From the NCBI GenBank assembly GCA_016281675.1, contig JAEEJD010000148.1, positions 1-11,656 on the forward strand: DNA of 11,656 nucleotides. Direction: 5' to 3'. The notes under the pieces were generated by a model. It was not told the origin of the DNA. It made no database searches and was given only the letters and a program-made list of their open reading frames with translations. Below are positions 1 to 6,479 of this stretch, piece after piece. The DNA comes from Lachnospiraceae bacterium (GTDB taxonomy: Bacteria; Bacillota_A; Clostridia; Lachnospirales; Lachnospiraceae). Both the position numbers and the translations under genes were made by a program. The first letter of the stretch is position 1. Each line of letters starts with the position of its first letter.

Positions 1-96
1 CGAGATAAGTATAATAAACTCCACCATGAGTATTACCTTGGTGGACAGATTGTTTTTGATCCTGTTTGCAAACATGAGATATATAGTAACTTATAA
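1..96 (+). CDS. Possible 3' end of an unidentified protein gene (partial)
   Basis: Frame 1 of the plus strand is open from the left edge for 31 codons and ends in TAA at 94-96, directly against a hairpin terminator. The visible tail ends in ...FDPVCKHEIYSNL. Opposing transcription into a shared hairpin fits a gene ending here. The stretch is short, its third codon positions are AT-richer than in neighbouring genes, and another plus-strand frame is also open, so this is a weak call. I do not recognise the protein. Confidence 0.3.
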   Translation, partial: RDKYNKLHHEYYLGGQIVFDPVCKHEIYSNL

Positions 97-120
97 AGGC
101 AGGGTTTTCAACCCTGCCTT
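96..120. terminator. Hairpin terminator between converging genes
   Basis: A perfect 11-bp inverted repeat (AAGGCAGGGTT / AACCCTGCCTT) with a 3-base loop lies six bases beyond the stop of the minus-strand aldo/keto reductase and touches the possible plus-strand stop at 94-96. The T-run after the stem is weak on both strands (TTTATAAGTT on the minus strand), so efficiency is uncertain. The position suits a bidirectional terminator. Confidence 0.6.
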
Positions 121-125
121 AGTGT

Positions 126-1256
126 CTAATTCTTTCCGTAATCGAGTGTCCCGGCCGCTTCCTTCATCAGATTGATTATCGGAAGATGTTGCGGGCATAC
201 CCGCTCACATTGGCCGCATTCGATACAGTCTGACGCCTTCCCGCTTCTTTGGATCAGCTGATCGTAATAATTCTTACTCCTCCAGTCATCCGGATAACGC
301 CTTAATGTATTGATGGTCCTGAAAACATCCGGAATACTTATCTTCTTCGGACATCCATCGCAACAGTATCTGCATGAAGTACATCCGATCTGAGGCATCG
401 AAAGAAGCTCATCGGTAACCTCATCTATTATCTTAAGCTCATCCTCGGCAAGCGGCTCAAATGACCTGAATGTCCGAATATTGTCAGTCACCTGTGCCTC
501 GTTTGACATTCCCGACAGCACCGTCATTACCCCGGGGAGAGAGGCTACAAATCTGAGTGCCCATGATGCAACCGATTTCTCCGGTCTGCGGTCCTTGAAC
601 TTCGCTTCGATCTCGGGAGGCATTTCCGCCAGCATTCCGCCTCTTACCGGCTCCATGACTATGATGGGGATATTCCTGTCACGAAGCACCTCATACAGTC
701 TTTGCGAACGGACAACGGGATTGGTCCTGTCGAGATAATTGAGCTGTATCTGAACGAACTCAACCTCCGGATGCTCGTCAAGCACTTCCTCAAGAAGCTC
801 CGGACTGCCGTGAAACGAAAAACCGAAATGCTTTATCTTCCCTTCAGCCTTACGCTTCAGCCCCCATTCAAAACAGTTATACTTAATATAAGTGTCGTAA
901 TTGGATCCTTCTTCTATCGAATGAAGCAGATAGAAGTCAAAATAGTCGACTCCCGTTTTTTCAAGTTGTTCATTGAATATCCTGTCAACATCTTCGGCAT
1001 TCCTGACCTCCCATGCCGGAAGCTTTGTTGCCAGCATAAAACTGTCTCTCGGATATCTTTTGACAACCGCCTCTCTGGCAGCCGTCTCTGACCTGCCCTC
1101 GTGATAGATATATGCCGTATCAAAATAGTTCATTCCGGCGTTCATATACTCATCGACCATTTTGCAGACCATGTCATGATCGATCACACCATCCTTTTCA
1201 GGCAGTCTCATGAGCCCGAAACCGAGCCTTGGCATACTGTTAAGATCAATACTCAT
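126..1256 (-). CDS. Aldo/keto reductase with C-terminal 2x[4Fe-4S] ferredoxin domain (copy 1)
   Basis: The 376-residue cytoplasmic protein has an aldo/keto reductase barrel (about residues 8-285) followed by a bacterial ferredoxin-like domain (290-365). The usual catalytic tetrad is visible: D46, Y51, K78 and H112. Two CxxCxxCxxxCP motifs, C292/C295/C298/C302 and C344/C347/C350/C354, should each hold a [4Fe-4S] cluster. Fused reductases of this type are common in anaerobic Firmicutes; they probably move electrons between ferredoxin-type carriers and a carbonyl substrate, but the substrate is not known. The start at 1256 has GAGG (1265-1268) 8 bases upstream. The gene follows the repressor gene on the same strand after 99 bases without a clear terminator, so it may be partly read through from that operon. 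A second copy lies at 6480-7625. Confidence 0.93.
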   Translation of the reverse strand: MSIDLNSMPRLGFGLMRLPEKDGVIDHDMVCKMVDEYMNAGMNYFDTAYIYHEGRSETAAREAVVKRYPRDSFMLATKLPAWEVRNAEDVDRIFNEQLEKTGVDYFDFYLLHSIEEGSNYDTYIKYNCFEWGLKRKAEGKIKHFGFSFHGSPELLEEVLDEHPEVEFVQIQLNYLDRTNPVVRSQRLYEVLRDRNIPIIVMEPVRGGMLAEMPPEIEAKFKDRRPEKSVASWALRFVASLPGVMTVLSGMSNEAQVTDNIRTFRSFEPLAEDELKIIDEVTDELLSMPQIGCTSCRYCCDGCPKKISIPDVFRTINTLRRYPDDWRSKNYYDQLIQRSGKASDCIECGQCERVCPQHLPIINLMKEAAGTLDYGKN

Positions 1257-1355
1257 ACTATGTACCTCATTTCTGACATTCTAACTGCCCGCTGTTGACA
1301 TGACTTCTTATATTTCGATTAACGATGTTTCATTTTTTGTTAACAGCCCGCCCGC

Positions 1356-1547
1356 TTACTCCCAGAACAATTCATCAAGCGTTTTATCAAGGGCCTTGCA
1401 TATCGCTATGCAAAGATTGATTGTAGGATTATAGTCGCCCTTTTCGATCGCGCTTATCGTCTGTCTCGAAACGCCGCATATATTGGCAAGATCTTCCTGG
1501 GACAGATCCATACCGGCCCGAGCGGCTTTGAGTCTGAGATTCTTCAT
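1356..1547 (-). CDS. Small Cro/C1-type HTH repressor (YozG-like)
   Basis: The 63-residue protein is essentially a single helix-turn-helix domain of the Xre/Cro/C1 family. The scaffold helix is about residues 15-24 (LSQEDLANIC) and the recognition helix about 26-36 (VSRQTISAIEK), followed by the usual NPTINLCIAI...LDELF end. Single-domain regulators of this kind are commonly paired with small membrane proteins in Firmicutes. Here the start lies 3 bases after the stop of the upstream membrane-protein gene, and the likely SD site (GGGGA, 1556-1560) is inside that gene, so the two are co-transcribed and probably translationally coupled. It probably represses its own operon, whose promoter carries a palindrome at 2155-2170. 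The ligand or signal cannot be read from the sequence. Confidence 0.9.
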   Translation of the reverse strand: MKNLRLKAARAGMDLSQEDLANICGVSRQTISAIEKGDYNPTINLCIAICKALDKTLDELFWE

Positions 1548-1550
1548 GCA

Positions 1551-2099
1551 TCAGTCCCCGCTTTCTTCTTCAACGGCTTTTTCCGAATCGATCCGGTCTT
1601 TGATCAGAAGTTCGACTGCGACCGTAAACATCAGGATCACGCACAGAAGGTTCGTACCGGCATCTGTCACAATACCGTCTTCTATGAAGTTTCCACCCTT
1701 GATGCTGCCGATCACTGCGAGAAGATTACAGAGTCCGGCAACTATGCATACTATCATGAACCTCTTCTTATTTGTGTTTATGCCGTAATATGCATCGTTG
1801 AAAATACTGTAGGAAACCTGGACGATTATCCCGACAAATATGATGAAAAATCCTCTTGTAAGTGCGGCCACCGGAAAGAATCCCGCTGTTTCGGCAATTA
1901 TGACAAATGCTGTTGCTATCATCACCGCCCAGAATCCGTACATGTATGCCCTGCCTCTTGCCGCCTGCTGTCTCTCATCATACTTTGTAAGAAGTTTTTT
2001 ATCCTTGTTCATGTATTTAAAAACAAAGAAACAACATATTAGACCGACTATTATTCCTGTTGCAAGTCCTACTGCTTTTCCGATATTGTATGCTTCCAT
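1551..2099 (-). CDS. Five-helix membrane protein paired with an HTH repressor
   Basis: The 182-residue protein has about five hydrophobic segments (roughly 7-29, 51-70, 82-103, 113-133, 147-166), a cytoplasmic-looking loop with the motif YDERQ (40-44), and a charged acidic tail. A DERQ motif after the first helix is familiar from small uncharacterised membrane families (DUF2178/DUF3796-like) that sit beside YozG-type repressors; the exact family assignment is my inference. The start at 2099 is preceded by AAAAGGGG about 9 bases upstream, with a good promoter at 2180-2208. As first gene of the operon it is likely the regulated partner of the downstream repressor. Possible roles include sensing or envelope stress response, but no catalytic motif is visible and no function can be stated. 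Confidence 0.8.
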   Translation of the reverse strand: MEAYNIGKAVGLATGIIVGLICCFFVFKYMNKDKKLLTKYDERQQAARGRAYMYGFWAVMIATAFVIIAETAGFFPVAALTRGFFIIFVGIIVQVSYSIFNDAYYGINTNKKRFMIVCIVAGLCNLLAVIGSIKGGNFIEDGIVTDAGTNLLCVILMFTVAVELLIKDRIDSEKAVEEESGD

Positions 2100-2154
2100 A
2101 ACCTTTACCCCTTTTCATAAAATCATTTTGTTTAGTTTTTGCGGTCTGATCCGT

Positions 2155-2170
2155 GCACAAGATCATGTGC
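2155..2170. promoter_or_regulatory. Near-perfect palindrome, candidate operator of the HTH repressor
   Basis: GCACAAGATCATGTGC is a 16-bp sequence that reads the same on both strands except for one symmetric pair (position 6 against its partner). It would lie at about +4 to +19 of the transcript from the promoter at 2180-2208, where a bound dimer would block RNA polymerase. As RNA it could also form a 5-bp stem. The operon it precedes encodes a Cro/C1-type repressor, which makes autoregulation the simplest reading. Confidence 0.5.
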
Positions 2171-2179
2171 TGCAAACAT

Positions 2180-2208
2180 ACAATAATACAGTTATGGAAT
2201 AATGTCAA
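2180..2208 (-). promoter_or_regulatory. Sigma-A type promoter of the membrane protein-HTH operon
   Basis: On the minus strand TTGACA (2208-2203), a 17-base spacer and TATTGT (2185-2180) form a good vegetative promoter. The predicted start is near 2173, giving a leader of about 74 bases before the ATG at 2099. It begins just past the sortase stop at 2226. Confidence 0.65.
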
Positions 2209-2225
2209 GTATATTTTACATTTTT

Positions 2226-3266
2226 CTATTTCTTTCTTACGCCGACCACAACGAACCGTCCGTTTCTGACCTGATAACTGCACGTCGAAAGCGTTATGAA
2301 CTCATCTCCCCATTCAGCCCTGACTCCCGTATCATAAAGAGCGTTTTCCTTAACGTGCTCTGCATAATAGTCAAAATCCTCCCTGCGGGACAGATCCGTA
2401 AAGTAGTAGTATCTGAACCGGCCGTTGTCCTCATCTTTCTCCTGCCGGTATATATCCTCGCCGTAAAACTCCCTGTGAAGATCAAGATCATTAAGAGTCA
2501 GCTCCTGCGGCTCGATGACAACAGGTTCTTCCCCCGCTTCCGCTGCCTCTTCTTCTTTCTTTGCAATAGCCGTCTGCTCTATTGCCTGATCCTTCTCATC
2601 CCTGTCCTCCTCGGTTTCAAGCTCCTCCTCGTCTATCTGCGAAAAGAATGCCGCATACAGTTCATATTCCTTTTCCTCGTAAAGAGTATCAAAATGAATG
2701 ACCGGATGCGCCTTGCCGTATGACTCTTTTGAGAACTTCTGGAGCGATCCGAATCCGCTGCCGTCCTTCATGTTATGACCGTAGATGAGAGTATTGTTGT
2801 ATCCGTCCTCCCAGTCTATCGCGATAAAGAGCGTTCCGGTCGAATTGTCTTTTCCTTCTATGTCGCGATGAAGGAAATAATTCTGACTGCCGGGCGTATA
2901 AACGACCGGGACATCTATGACCGAATCATCAATCTTAAGCCACCCCGCAACATACGGATTTACCTTCAGAAGTTCATCATATTTAGGGAGCGGGATCTTC
3001 GGCTCGGGTTCACTCGGCGATTCGGGCAGAACAACATCCAATGTCTCGGAAAATCCCTCACCCTCACTTTCATCTTCCGTCTCGTCATCAAACGCAGGGG
3101 CCTGTGTCGTATCGGGAGGCGGAAGCGGCAGGTCTGCGGCCGCGTTTTGATTTTCGCCGGAAGGCGCGTTCTGTGTGCGCTTATAAACTGCAGCTCCTGC
3201 TACAGCAAGAATAAATGCCGATATAAAAATTGCTATGATTGCGATCTTTGTTTTCATGCTAAACAT
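2226..3266 (-). CDS. Class B sortase with an acidic insertion
   Basis: The 346-residue protein starts with an N-terminal membrane anchor (about 5-27), then a long acidic and proline-rich linker (31-95), then a class B sortase domain from about 96. Catalytic residues are visible: H164 in YGHNM, C329 in LSTCSY and R337 in NGRFVVVGVRK. Sortases of this class act outside the membrane and attach proteins to the cell wall or build pili; no substrate with a sorting signal lies in this window. Residues about 210-256 form an unusual Glu-rich, low-complexity insertion within the catalytic domain. Two starts are possible, 3266 and 3257 (MKTKIAI...); neither has a clear SD. A weak -10 (TATCAT) lies 8 bases before the first ATG. 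The gene is divergent from the NUDIX-PgeF gene with 57 bases between them, and no terminator is seen after its stop. Confidence 0.93.
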   Translation of the reverse strand: MFSMKTKIAIIAIFISAFILAVAGAAVYKRTQNAPSGENQNAAADLPLPPPDTTQAPAFDDETEDESEGEGFSETLDVVLPESPSEPEPKIPLPKYDELLKVNPYVAGWLKIDDSVIDVPVVYTPGSQNYFLHRDIEGKDNSTGTLFIAIDWEDGYNNTLIYGHNMKDGSGFGSLQKFSKESYGKAHPVIHFDTLYEEKEYELYAAFFSQIDEEELETEEDRDEKDQAIEQTAIAKKEEEAAEAGEEPVVIEPQELTLNDLDLHREFYGEDIYRQEKDEDNGRFRYYYFTDLSRREDFDYYAEHVKENALYDTGVRAEWGDEFITLSTCSYQVRNGRFVVVGVRKK

Positions 3267-3307
3267 TTTACCATATGATACGTTATCGTAATACTGTTAT
3301 GTTGATA

Positions 3308-3316
3308 TGTTATAAT
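3308..3316 (+). promoter_or_regulatory. Extended -10 promoter of the NUDIX-PgeF gene, probably leaderless
   Basis: TGTTATAAT is a perfect extended -10 element; no good -35 box is present at the usual distance. The hexamer ends 7 bases before the ATG at 3324, which places transcription start at or one base before the A of the start codon. No SD is present in front of the ATG. Confidence 0.65.
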
Positions 3317-3323
3317 CCTTACT

Positions 3324-4568
3324 ATGAACACAACACTTTGCTACATCAAAAACGAAAACAACGAATATCTCCTCCTGCACAGGATATCCAAGAAGAACGA
3401 TCTTAACGAAGGCAAGTGGATCGGTGTCGGAGGCAAGTTCGAGGAAGGCGAGACCGCCGATGAATGTGTGGTCCGCGAGGTATACGAAGAGACAGGACTG
3501 ACGCTGACGAAGTTTCATCTTCACGGTGTAGTCAAATTCATATCCGATACGTGGGATGATGAGGATATGTATCTGTATTCGGCAACCGGGTTTACGGGTA
3601 CGCTCAAAACTTCATGCGAGGAAGGCGAACTTGCCTGGGTAAGTGCCGACAAAGTCCTGAAGCTTCCGACATGGGAAGGTGACAGATATTTCATTGAGCC
3701 ACTCATAAACGGACAGGATCGGATCGACATGCTGGTCGAATATAAAGGCGACAGACTCGTAAGATGCGAAGACCTTGCGACGGATATAAAAACGCTTCAC
3801 TCTTCGATCATAACCTGCCCGCACGGCTTCTCAACAAGGACAGGCGGCGTCAGCGACGGAATGTTTGATTCGCTGAATCTCGGGATGAACAGAGGCGACG
3901 AACCGGCTCGAGTGACCGAGAACTGGAGGCGTTTCCTTATGTCCTCGGACATTTATAAAAAAGAATTCGTATGCGGCAAACAGGTGCACGGCAACACAGT
4001 GCATATCGCCGACAGGTCGGATCTTCGTCCGGCTTACGGCAAAGGCCGTATGAATGAATGTGACGGATATGTTACGGCTCTGCCCGATGTACCGCTTGCG
4101 ATCTTTACCGCGGACTGCGTTCCGGTCCTGATGCACGATCCCGTAAAGGGCGTCATAGGAGCCGTTCACTGCGGTTGGAGAAGCACCGTTTCGGATATAG
4201 AAAGGAATGCCGTGGATGCATTCACAAGTCTGGGATCCGATCCCGCAGATATTCGGGTCGCCATCGGACCCGCAATCGAAAAATGCTGCTTTGAGGTCGG
4301 AGGCGAAGTCATCGATGCGGTAAGAGAACTCATTGGGGACGATGCAAACTCATATGTAACAAAAAAGACCGGACATGAAGACAAGTTCATGCTCGATCTT
4401 AAAGGTGTCGTAAAGCACAGATTCCTGATGCTCGGTGTTAAAGAAGAAAACACTCAGTACGTTGGTGAGTGCACGATGTGTCACCCCGAAAAATACTATT
4501 CACACCGAGGAACAAAGGGCAACCGCGGAAGCCTTGCATCCGTCATATGCCTGACCGAAGGCCGTTGA
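3324..4568 (+). CDS. NUDIX hydrolase (MutX-like) fused to PgeF/YfiH (laccase-domain) protein
   Basis: One uninterrupted 414-codon frame joins two enzymes. Residues 1-130 are a NUDIX domain resembling MutX-type 8-oxo-dGTP diphosphatases, with a perfect NUDIX box at 37-59 (Gx5Ex7REVYEETGL). Residues about 163-412 are a full PgeF/YfiH/YlmD domain, with the conserved metal ligands H222 (KQVHG), C265 (TADC) and H282 (VHCGWRS) and the GPAIEKCCFEVG and SHRG blocks. PgeF-family proteins were once called polyphenol oxidases; members are now known as purine nucleoside phosphorylase/adenosine deaminase-type enzymes and as peptidoglycan editing factor. The linker is about 131-162. An internal ATG at residue 136 could in principle give a separate PgeF product, but its SD is poor. 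The protein has no signal peptide and should be cytosolic. Its 3' end overlaps the converging ECF gene by 26 bases. Domain identity is secure; joint function is inference. Confidence 0.93.
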   Translation: MNTTLCYIKNENNEYLLLHRISKKNDLNEGKWIGVGGKFEEGETADECVVREVYEETGLTLTKFHLHGVVKFISDTWDDEDMYLYSATGFTGTLKTSCEEGELAWVSADKVLKLPTWEGDRYFIEPLINGQDRIDMLVEYKGDRLVRCEDLATDIKTLHSSIITCPHGFSTRTGGVSDGMFDSLNLGMNRGDEPARVTENWRRFLMSSDIYKKEFVCGKQVHGNTVHIADRSDLRPAYGKGRMNECDGYVTALPDVPLAIFTADCVPVLMHDPVKGVIGAVHCGWRSTVSDIERNAVDAFTSLGSDPADIRVAIGPAIEKCCFEVGGEVIDAVRELIGDDANSYVTKKTGHEDKFMLDLKGVVKHRFLMLGVKEENTQYVGECTMCHPEKYYSHRGTKGNRGSLASVICLTEGR

Positions 4569-5070
4569 TCGCGGGTATCCTTGAAAGGACCTGAATGAGT
4601 GCATTTCCGAGTACTATGCATACACCGCCCTGTACGGCGTTACTGACAACGGATGCCGATGCGGCGATACCGTATCCCATAACCGTCGATTCATAGGCAA
4701 AATAACCTGCCACCATTATCACTTCGGCAATGATGCTTCCCGTTATCGAAGCTACAAATCCCGGGATGTGATTTTTCCTCATTGAAGTAAATACAATGGT
4801 GAATACAAACGCCATGGCAAACTTGATCACTGCCGTTGCGGGCGCATACGAACCGTATCCGAGAAGCAGGTCCGCAAGCGCGGATCCGATGCCTGCTGCA
4901 AGCGCACCGTACGGATTACCCATCATCCATGCCGATACTATTACGAGTGCATCTCCGATATTAACGTATCCGTTCGTTCCGAATGTCGGAACCTTTATTA
5001 TCATTGTTGCGATGGTCGTCATTGCGGCGAGCATCGAGCACGTTGTTATAAGTCTTAATTTCTTATCCAT
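4543..5070 (-). CDS. ECF transporter S component (PF07155-like)
   Basis: From the chosen start the protein has 175 residues and about five to six hydrophobic segments. The core GYVNIGDALVIV...GNPYGALAAGIGSALADLLLGYGSYAPATAVIKF (about 34-84) matches the PF07155 family of substrate-binding S subunits, which associate with a shared EcfT-EcfA module encoded elsewhere to import vitamins or related small molecules. The substrate cannot be read from sequence. The ATG at 5070 overlaps the purA stop by 8 bases (ATGGATAA) and uses a weak purine-rich site (AGAAAGAG) inside purA, so translation is probably coupled. A longer start at 5097 (MTSYTERET...) is possible, but its AGGG site touches the ATG. The 3' end overlaps the converging fusion gene by 26 bases. 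Confidence 0.85.
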   Translation of the reverse strand: MDKKLRLITTCSMLAAMTTIATMIIKVPTFGTNGYVNIGDALVIVSAWMMGNPYGALAAGIGSALADLLLGYGSYAPATAVIKFAMAFVFTIVFTSMRKNHIPGFVASITGSIIAEVIMVAGYFAYESTVMGYGIAASASVVSNAVQGGVCIVLGNALIQVLSRIPAINGLRSGI

Positions 5071-6358
5071 TGTTTCTCTTTCTGTATATGATGTCATCCC
5101 TTGCGGGTCCGTTACTTATCATCGTGATCGGATAGCCGATCTTCTTTTCAATGAACTCAATGTACTTTCTACAGTTCTCCGGAAGCTTGTCATATTCACG
5201 TATACCGCTTATGTCGCATTTCCATCCGGGAAGCGTTTCGTACACGGGCTTTGCGATCTTCAGAAGTCTTGTTACCGGGAATTCGGTCGTAACCTTTCCG
5301 TCGATCTCATAACCGATACAGACGGGTATCTCGTCAAGATATCCGAGAACGTCGAGGACCGTGAATGCCACATCGGTCGTACCCTGAAGTCTGCAGCCGT
5401 ATTTGGATGCGACGCAGTCGAACCATCCCATTCTTCTCGGTCTTCCTGTTGTTGCACCGTACTCTCCGCCGTCTCCTCCGCGATGTCTGAGTTCATCCGC
5501 AACCGCTTCATCCGTTATCTCGCTGACGAATTCACCGGCACCTACCGATGACGAATATGCCTTACATACGGAGATGACCTGCTTGATCTCATAAGGAGGG
5601 ATTCCGCATCCGACACCGCCGTATGCGGCGATCGTATTTGAGGACGTTACCATCGGGTATATACCGTGATCGCAGTCTTTGAGCGTTCCGAGCTGTCCCT
5701 CGAGGAGTATCGTCTTGCCGTCCTTGATCGCATCGTGAAGGTATGAAGCGACATCGCAGACGTAAGGTGCTACCATCTCTTTATACTTCATGAGTGTTGC
5801 GTACGTCTCATCGACATCTATAAGAGGCTTGTGATACAGATGCTCGAGAATGACGTTCTTCTGAACCGTAACGCTCTCGATCTTATCTTTGAGATTCTGT
5901 TCGGTATCCCACAGATCGCTCACCTGGAATCCGATCTTGGCAAACTTATCCGAATAGAAAGGCGCTATACCCGACTTGGTCGATCCGAATGATTTTCCGG
6001 CAAGGCGCTCTTCTTCGTATTCATCAAACTTGATATGATACGGCATTATGATCTGTGCTCTTTCCGATATGAGAATGACCGGCTTGGGAACACCCTTTTC
6101 TACAATGCTCTCTATCTCGCCGATCAGGATCGGAATGTTAAGCGCAACGCCGTTACCGATGATATTGACGGTATTCTCGTTGAACACTCCCGACGGCAGA
6201 GTATGAAGAGCAAACTTTCCGTATTTGTTCTTTATAGTATGTCCCGCATTTGCGCCGCCCTGAAATCTTACTACGACATCAGCGTTCTGAGCGAGCATAT
6301 CGGTTATCTTACCCTTGCCTTCATCGCCCCAGTTGGCACCGACAACAGCTTTTACCAT
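5063..6358 (-). CDS. purA: Adenylosuccinate synthase
   Basis: This cytosolic enzyme joins IMP and aspartate using GTP to give adenylosuccinate, the first committed step from IMP to AMP. The 431-residue length is normal. The N-terminal GANWGDEGKGKITD carries the catalytic Asp12, and GGANAGHTI carries His40. Further family blocks are GSTKSGIAPFYSDK, EGQLGTLKDCDHGIYP followed by MVTSSNT, and ATTGRPRRMGWFD. The start at 6358 is fixed by GGAGGA (6366-6371) with 7-base spacing; the open frame runs up to a TTG at 6394, which has no SD. Upstream are a strong promoter and a terminator-like hairpin, so the gene may be attenuated. It is the first gene of a two-gene unit with the ECF S component. Confidence 0.97.
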   Translation of the reverse strand: MVKAVVGANWGDEGKGKITDMLAQNADVVVRFQGGANAGHTIKNKYGKFALHTLPSGVFNENTVNIIGNGVALNIPILIGEIESIVEKGVPKPVILISERAQIIMPYHIKFDEYEEERLAGKSFGSTKSGIAPFYSDKFAKIGFQVSDLWDTEQNLKDKIESVTVQKNVILEHLYHKPLIDVDETYATLMKYKEMVAPYVCDVASYLHDAIKDGKTILLEGQLGTLKDCDHGIYPMVTSSNTIAAYGGVGCGIPPYEIKQVISVCKAYSSSVGAGEFVSEITDEAVADELRHRGGDGGEYGATTGRPRRMGWFDCVASKYGCRLQGTTDVAFTVLDVLGYLDEIPVCIGYEIDGKVTTEFPVTRLLKIAKPVYETLPGWKCDISGIREYDKLPENCRKYIEFIEKKIGYPITMISNGPARDDIIYRKRNNG

Positions 6359-6365
6359 GATGTTT

Positions 6366-6371
6366 TCCTCC
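6366..6371 (-). promoter_or_regulatory. Ribosome binding site of purA
   Basis: GGAGGA on the minus strand, 7 bases before the ATG at 6358. It decides the start in favour of MVKAVVG over the upstream in-frame TTG at 6394. Confidence 0.85.
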
Positions 6372-6392
6372 GTATCAGCATATATACTGTTC

Positions 6393-6437
6393 AAAAAAAT
6401 TGAAAAAGGGTACCATAACTACAGCTATGGCCCCCTT
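6393..6437 (-). terminator. Terminator-like hairpin with U-run, between AKR copy 2 and purA
   Basis: On the minus strand AAGGGGGCCATA (6437-6426) pairs with TATGGTACCCTT (6417-6406), with one G-A mismatch and one G-U pair. The stem is followed by TTTTTC and a second run of seven T (6399-6393), the hallmark of an intrinsic terminator. It would end transcripts from the aldo/keto reductase at 6480-7625. It also lies downstream of the purA promoter, so it sits inside the purA leader and may act as an attenuator. Confidence 0.75.
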
Positions 6438-6448
6438 GCCCGAAGAAA

Positions 6449-6477
6449 AATATACTCTATTGATAGGTAAATGTCAA
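6449..6477 (-). promoter_or_regulatory. Strong promoter of purA
   Basis: On the minus strand a perfect TTGACA (6477-6472), a 17-base spacer and TATATT (6454-6449) form a near-consensus vegetative promoter. The predicted start is near 6442, giving a leader of about 84 bases. The promoter begins just beyond the stop codon of the aldo/keto reductase gene. Confidence 0.75.
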
Positions 6478-6479
6478 TA

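Noticed and set aside
702..1091. Plus-strand open frames over the reductase, sortase, purA and DegV genes (for example 702-1091, 2202-2723, 4796-5551)
   Set aside because: They lie antisense to strongly recognisable genes, lack SD sites and show no family features, so they are shadows of the real frames.
1257..1355. Promoter or terminator between the HTH gene and AKR copy 1
   Set aside because: Short inverted pieces (GTTAAC) and a TATAAG are present, but no pair of -35/-10 boxes or stem with T-run is convincing.
3324..6358. A new defence or nucleotide-signalling island formed by the NUDIX-PgeF fusion, the ECF component and purA
   Set aside because: purA and the S component are housekeeping types, the fusion is on the opposite strand, and no effector, sensor or mobile-element gene accompanies them.
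6359..6394. Longer purA start at a TTG (6394)
   Set aside because: No SD precedes it, the SD at 6366-6371 serves the ATG at 6358, and family members begin at the equivalent of MVKAVVGANWG.
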